Source: Nitrospirota bacterium (GTDB lineage Bacteria; Nitrospirota; Thermodesulfovibrionia; Thermodesulfovibrionales; SM23-35). Taken from it: a DNA stretch of 10,271 nucleotides. The notes below the pieces were generated by a model that was not told the origin of the DNA, did no database searches, and was given only the letters and a program-made list of their open reading frames with translations. The stretch is from NCBI GenBank assembly GCA_029883145.1, contig JAOUJR010000036.1, positions 1 through 10,271 on the forward strand. Reading direction: 5' to 3'. Below are positions 6,818-10,271 of the stretch, one piece after another (positions within the stretch are counted from its first letter, which is position 1; every line of letters begins with the position of its first letter). The position numbers and the translations under genes were made by a program.

Positions 6818-8554
6818 ATGAAAAAGATAATTGTGATACAGTTATTGCTTTTGCTCCTATCAGGTTGTACTGTCTATGACTACTATAAAAGTCGATTCGG
6901 GACTCGCACTCAAGAAACTGTTGCAAATGAGGCAAAAAAAGGCGGATATAACCTTATAACACCTGAGGAGATAAAAAGGGAATATCTGAACAATCCAGAA
7001 GCGCTTTTTCTCGTAGACACAAGGCAAGAGTGGGAGTATGAAAGCCAACATATACAAGGGGCGGTAAACCTACCGGTGAAACCTTACTGGTGGTATCCAT
7101 ACTATCCCAAGAACCGAAAGGACTTGAGGAATACCCTTGGCCCGGACAAGAACAGGCAGGTGTTCTTCTACTGAGACGGCCTGGCTTGAGTACGAAGCCA
7201 CGACGCAGCCAGTTTGGCTGTAAGACTTGGATATAAGAATATATATCGGTTTGCCGAAGGAATACCGGAATGGAAAAAGATGGGATTGCCTGTCACAGAA
7301 AAAAACCTTTCCGACCTGTTATCTGCTCAACAAAAGGATACATGGCGTTTCGCTTTTGAAAGCGGGCTATTCTTGACATTGATTGGTGTCTTTTTTGGAG
7401 GTATTGCCTTGAATCTCACTCCTTGCGTTTATCCTTTAATCCCTGTTACAGCTTCTTATTTTGGCGGAAGGAGTGGTGACAAGCGCCAGGGTTATCTCCT
7501 GATTCATGGGGTCTTGTATATCCTCGGGATTTCTATTATGAACTCCACGCTCGGTGTAACCGCTGCATTGACAGGAAAACTGATGGGCTCTCTCCTTCAA
7601 CACCCTGCTGTTCTCATCTTTGTATCATCCGTGTTCCTTCTCATGGCTCTCAATTTCTTCGGCCTTTGGGAGTTGCGCATACCGGCTTTTCTGAGTCCCA
7701 TCATTTCAAAATCACATACCGGCTATGCTGGTTCGTTATTTATGGGGCTGACACTCGGTATAGTGGCTGCTCCCTGTATCGGACCATTTATTATAGGGCT
7801 TTTGACGATGGTTGCCCAAAAGGGTGATCCTTTATTCGGTTTTCTCATATTCTTTACTCTCAGTCTCGGCCTCGGTTTACCTTTATTTATTCTTTCCATA
7901 TTCGCAGGAAATCTGAGTAAGCTGCCTCGATCAGGAGAGTGGCTGTTGTGGATCAGGAAATTTTTTGGATGGATTATGCTGGCCATGGCAGTATATTTCA
8001 TAAAACCTGTCTTTCCATGGCGAGATCTGGGGACTTATATACTTGTAATAGTTATTTTTGCATCTGGAGTTTATCTGGGGTTCCTTAACAAAATCGGGCA
8101 GACTCTTCGGACCTTCGTTTTCATAAAAAGGATTACCGGTATTGTAGCCATTGCCCTTTCACTGGTTCTTGTCCTGTCATTGCTTCTTCAAGGACCCGGC
8201 GTTTCCTGGAAATCATATTCACAACTAAATTTAAAAGAGGCAGAGACTTCTGGGAAACCGACCATTATTGATTTTTATGCTGACTGGTGTACCCCTTGCC
8301 GGAACCTGGAGAGAAAGACATTCCATGACAGGAGGGTGGTAAAAGAGTCTGAAAAGTTTCTCATGATCAAAGTAGACTTAACGAAAAAAGGTGACCTCGA
8401 TCCAGTACAACTACTTGATAAGTATCACGTCAAAGGGGTACCTACAGTAATTTTCCTCGATTCAAGAGGGAATGAGATAAAAGAATTGAGGATATTGGAC
8501 TTTATGCCTGCAGAAGAATTTTTTCTCAGAATGCAAAGAGTCTTGAGAGAGTAA
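6818..8554 (+). CDS. Double-Sec rhodanese-DsbD-thioredoxin fusion selenoprotein
   Basis: One 578-codon frame interrupted only by TGA at 7172-7174 (codon 119) and 7187-7189 (codon 124). A signal peptide with lipobox LSGC (Cys17) is followed by a rhodanese domain containing LVDTRQEWEYESQHIQGAVNLP (about 65-86). The active loop reads FY-TGA-DGLA-TGA-VRSHDAA; TGA falls where rhodaneses of the YC-x4-C-RS type have their two cysteines. The domain then continues as LGYKNIYRFAEGIPEWKKMGLPV. Next comes a DsbD/CcdA membrane domain with its redox pair Cys203 (NLTPCVYP) and Cys320 (AAPCIGPF), and a C-terminal thioredoxin domain with WCTPC (Cys491, Cys494). It should carry electrons across the membrane from cytoplasmic thioredoxin to outward-facing domains, and the selenolates may be their target. 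The unbroken homology across both TGAs argues against a pseudogene. Automated calls would split it near 7174 and 7214. Confidence 0.82.
7182..7200 (+). promoter_or_regulatory. SECIS-like hairpin for the TGA at 7172
   Basis: TGGCTT (7182-7187) pairs with AAGCCA (7195-7200) around the 7-base loop GAGTACG (7188-7194). The loop starts with G, 13 bases after the first TGA ends, at the short end of the usual spacing. The second TGA (7187-7189) lies inside this hairpin, spanning the top of the 5' arm and the loop, so the two recoding signals are physically interlocked. Confidence 0.55.
7206..7220 (+). promoter_or_regulatory. SECIS-like hairpin for the TGA at 7187
   Basis: CAGCCA (7206-7211) pairs with TGGCTG (7215-7220) around the loop GTT (7212-7214), with a possible extra G-U pair below (7205/7221). 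The loop starts with G, 22 bases after the second TGA. TTG at 7214, which a gene caller may choose as a start for the downstream half, lies inside this hairpin and has no convincing ribosome site. Confidence 0.55.
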
Positions 8555-8564
8555 ATGAGGGTAT

Positions 8565-8678
8565 ATGAGGTCTTTAGGCAAAAGGGTTGAGTTACTAAAA
8601 AAAGACTACAATGAATCATTACCTGTACCTTCATGTTGCCCTGTTAAGAAAAAGAAAGAAGAAATCAGTTACATATGA
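8565..8678 (+). CDS. Small ORF matching the Cys-Cys tail of the ArsR protein
   Basis: A 37-residue ORF between the DsbD fusion and the TVP38 gene. Its residues 9-27 read VELLKKDYNESLPVPSCCP, closely matching the C-terminal tail of the ArsR-like protein at 5887-6228 (LELLKKDYHESLPGPECCP). It has no DNA-binding domain: an in-frame TGA stop at 8556 blocks extension, and upstream sequence belongs to the previous gene. GAGGG at 8557-8561 is close to the ATG (8565), and the stop overlaps the next ATG by four bases, so coupled translation is plausible. It may be the remnant of a second arsR-like gene, or a stand-alone metal-binding peptide that retains the Cys-Cys site. The low divergence at protein level favours a preserved or recent sequence, but 37 codons are too few to be sure. 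Confidence 0.5.
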   Translation: MRSLGKRVELLKKDYNESLPVPSCCPVKKKKEEISYI

Positions 8679-9373
8679 AGAAAAGTGTTATAAAAAAGAT
8701 TCTCCTCTTAGTGATAATAGTCGGCATCATCGCTGGGATAAGGGTCTCTGGTCTCGGAGATTACCTCACCTTTGAGAATTTGAAGGAGAACAGAGGGTAT
8801 TTACATGATATAGTTGATAAGAATTATTTGATTTCAGTTATTCTGTTTATCGTAATCTACATTGTCGTTGTTGGCCTGTCTATACCTGTTGCCTCAACTG
8901 TAACCCTGGGAGGAGGTTTTCTCTTCGGCACAATTCTGACTACTATATACGTTAATATTGGTGCCACAATTGGAGCTACCATTGCCTTTTTAGTTTCTCG
9001 ATACCTTTTAGGAAACTGGATTCAGGCCAAATATCATAATAAGCTCCAGAAGTTTAATCAGGAGATAGAAGTGAATGGATACCGCTATCTCCTTACCCTG
9101 AGGCTCATTGCCCTTTTTCCATTCTACCTAATCAACATTATGGCCGGTGTCACGAAAACCCCTATCAGGACATATATATGGACCACATCAGTGGGTATAA
9201 TCCCGGGTACCCTGGTTTATGCCTTTGCCGGAAGCAGGTTGAACCTTATCGAATCGCCTAAGGATATATTTTCTACCCAGATATTACTCGCATTTGCCCT
9301 GCTGGCACTTTTACCATTATTGCCCATAGTTATTAAAAAACTTAAACATATCAAGCATGCTGAAAGTAAATGA
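8675..9373 (+). CDS. TVP38/TMEM64-family (VTT domain) membrane protein
   Basis: A 232-residue integral membrane protein of the TVP38/TMEM64 (SNARE-associated, DedA-related) family, whose transported substrate is mostly unknown. An N-terminal span (about 7-25) and a second span (about 50-70) precede the signature block GGGFLFGTILTTIYVNIGAT, followed by FLVSRYLLGNWI. The second conserved block is RLIALFPFYLINIMAGVTKT with SVGIIPGTLVYAFAG. A last span (about 200-222) ends in a lysine/histidine-rich tail. The ATG overlaps the preceding small ORF by four bases; the upstream ribosome site is weak, which supports translational coupling. From memory, proteins of this family are often encoded beside ArsS-like radical SAM genes, as here, so it may move a substrate or product of that pathway; this is an inference. 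Confidence 0.88.
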   Translation: MKKSVIKKILLLVIIVGIIAGIRVSGLGDYLTFENLKENRGYLHDIVDKNYLISVILFIVIYIVVVGLSIPVASTVTLGGGFLFGTILTTIYVNIGATIGATIAFLVSRYLLGNWIQAKYHNKLQKFNQEIEVNGYRYLLTLRLIALFPFYLINIMAGVTKTPIRTYIWTTSVGIIPGTLVYAFAGSRLNLIESPKDIFSTQILLAFALLALLPLLPIVIKKLKHIKHAESK

Positions 9374-9410
9374 AGGAGATATTGAAAATAATACAGCTCA
9401 GGAGGGGGGA

Positions 9411-10271
9411 ATGGCAGTCTTGTGGCGGAATAAAAACATAAGGAAGACCAATATCGAGACAATCCAGATCAATATAGGAAACCGTTGTAACCAGGCCTGC
9501 ACCCACTGCCATATCGAGGCATCACCCAGGGGGAGAAGCAATATGGCCACAGCTACGGCTGAGAAGATTCTGGATAAGCTTCTGGAGCTTGATATTGAAA
9601 ATGTGGAGTTTACAGGAGGAGCTCCAGAACTTAATTTGAATCTCAAGATGTTTATCGAGAGAATAGGAAAGCATCATAAGAAGGTTGCAGTGAGAACGAA
9701 TTTAACTGTGCTTGATATGCCTGAGTATTCATTTTTCATAGATCTCTATAAACGCTACAGTGTGAAGATAATAGCATCATTGCCAAGTTGTTTTAAGGAT
9801 CTGACAGATGAACAGAGGGGCAGGGGGATATTCGATAAGTGTGTGAAGGTTCTGAAAAGACTGAATGAGACAGGCTATGGCAGTGAAGAGCTTCCAGTTG
9901 AGCTTGTGTACAATCCTGTGGGGGATTATCTTCCCCCTTCACAAATGAATCTCGAAAAAGATTATAAAAAACTCCTATCTGATATCCACGGTATTTCTTT
10001 CAATAAGCTGATTACAATCACAAACTCTCCCATAGGAGGATTCAGAAAGTATCTTATCCGGCAAGGGAAACTTGATGATTACATGAGGCTCCTTGTAAAC
10101 AACTTTAACTATGAGACTCTCGATAGTATCATGTGCAGGCGATTACTTTCGGTGGATTATCAGGGATATGTCTATGATTGTGATTTCAACCTTGCCCTGG
10201 GAATACGTGTTAAAGGGTATGAAGATAAAAAATTATGGGAGATACATTTTGAAGACTTTATCCCCGAAATA
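9411..10271 (+). CDS. arsS: ArsS-like radical SAM/Cys-rich protein, 3' end outside the window
   Basis: A radical SAM enzyme of the ArsS (rSAM/Cys-rich, TIGR04167-like) family. In cyanobacteria, ArsS with the methylase ArsM makes arsenosugar precursors by adding a 5'-deoxyadenosyl group to methylated arsenic. The 287 visible codons are open to the window edge. The iron-sulfur motif CNQACTHC (Cys26, Cys30, Cys33) is followed by the SAM-binding FTGGAPELN (about 65-73). The C-terminal part begins with MCRRLLSVDYQGYVYDCDFNLALG, typical of this family. The Cys-rich tail, where some members carry selenocysteine, lies beyond the edge. ATG 9411 has a strong AGGAGG (9400-9405). No ArsM is visible, so arsenic as substrate is inferred from family membership. 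Confidence 0.85.
   Translation, partial: MAVLWRNKNIRKTNIETIQINIGNRCNQACTHCHIEASPRGRSNMATATAEKILDKLLELDIENVEFTGGAPELNLNLKMFIERIGKHHKKVAVRTNLTVLDMPEYSFFIDLYKRYSVKIIASLPSCFKDLTDEQRGRGIFDKCVKVLKRLNETGYGSEELPVELVYNPVGDYLPPSQMNLEKDYKKLLSDIHGISFNKLITITNSPIGGFRKYLIRQGKLDDYMRLLVNNFNYETLDSIMCRRLLSVDYQGYVYDCDFNLALGIRVKGYEDKKLWEIHFEDFIPEI

Noticed and set aside
7172..7189. The two TGA codons as signs of a pseudogene or sequencing error
   Set aside because: No frameshift is needed, both TGAs sit at conserved Cys positions, homology continues across them, and a neighbouring gene has the same feature.
6545..7189. TGA reassigned to glycine or tryptophan genome-wide
   Set aside because: TGA is the natural stop of cdaA, cdaR, glmM and the TVP38 gene, and normal Trp (TGG) and Gly codons are used throughout.
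9370..9441. Short ATG ORF overlapping the TVP38 stop
   Set aside because: It has 23 residues with no similarity to anything recognised, and it overlaps the ribosome site and start of the ArsS gene.

Overview
This is a bacterial window of moderate-to-low GC, with all supported genes on the + strand. The cdaA-cdaR-glmM-comEC block, the ArsS/TVP38 gene pair and apparent selenocysteine use suggest an anaerobic, sulfur-metabolising lineage such as Nitrospirota or Desulfobacterota. That placement is an inference from gene content, not a phylogenetic result. TGA is used as an ordinary stop by cdaA, cdaR, glmM and the TVP38 gene, so this is not a TGA-recoded genome.

Positions 1-5075 hold a tightly overlapping housekeeping operon. 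It contains the diadenylate cyclase CdaA (its 5' end lies outside the window), its YbbR-domain partner CdaR, phosphoglucosamine mutase GlmM and the DNA-uptake channel ComEC. Neighbouring genes overlap by 4, 4 and 1 bases.

Positions 5076-10271 form an accessory redox/metalloid region. In order they hold: a structured palindromic repeat (copy 1); an OsmC-family protein; an ArsR-family repressor behind a promoter buried in a 32-bp near-perfect palindrome; repeat copy 2; a small thioredoxin-fold protein with an in-frame TGA; and a long lipoprotein-rhodanese-DsbD-thioredoxin fusion with two in-frame TGA codons. Next come a 37-aa ORF that resembles the Cys-Cys tail of the ArsR protein, a TVP38/TMEM64 membrane protein, and the start of an ArsS-like radical SAM gene that runs off the window.

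The main discovery is this pair of probable selenoprotein genes. All three TGA codons sit at redox-active cysteine positions. Each is followed by a short hairpin whose apical loop begins with G, as in bacterial SECIS elements; one loop is GGTCT, which I recall as the E. coli fdhF SECIS loop. An ordinary gene caller would truncate the first protein and split the second in two. With OsmC, ArsR, TVP38 and ArsS, the genes suggest a thiol/selenol relay linked to arsenic or a similar soft metal(loid), moving electrons or sulfur across the membrane.

The second discovery is the two-copy repeat. Both copies fold into a long outer stem carrying two inner hairpins. All five A-C mismatches in the outer stems become G-U pairs if the minus strand is transcribed, and the tandem mismatch becomes a G-A/A-G pair. 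One hairpin arm is unrelated in sequence between copies yet is a perfect stem in both. This points to a minus-strand structured RNA or a mobile palindromic element.
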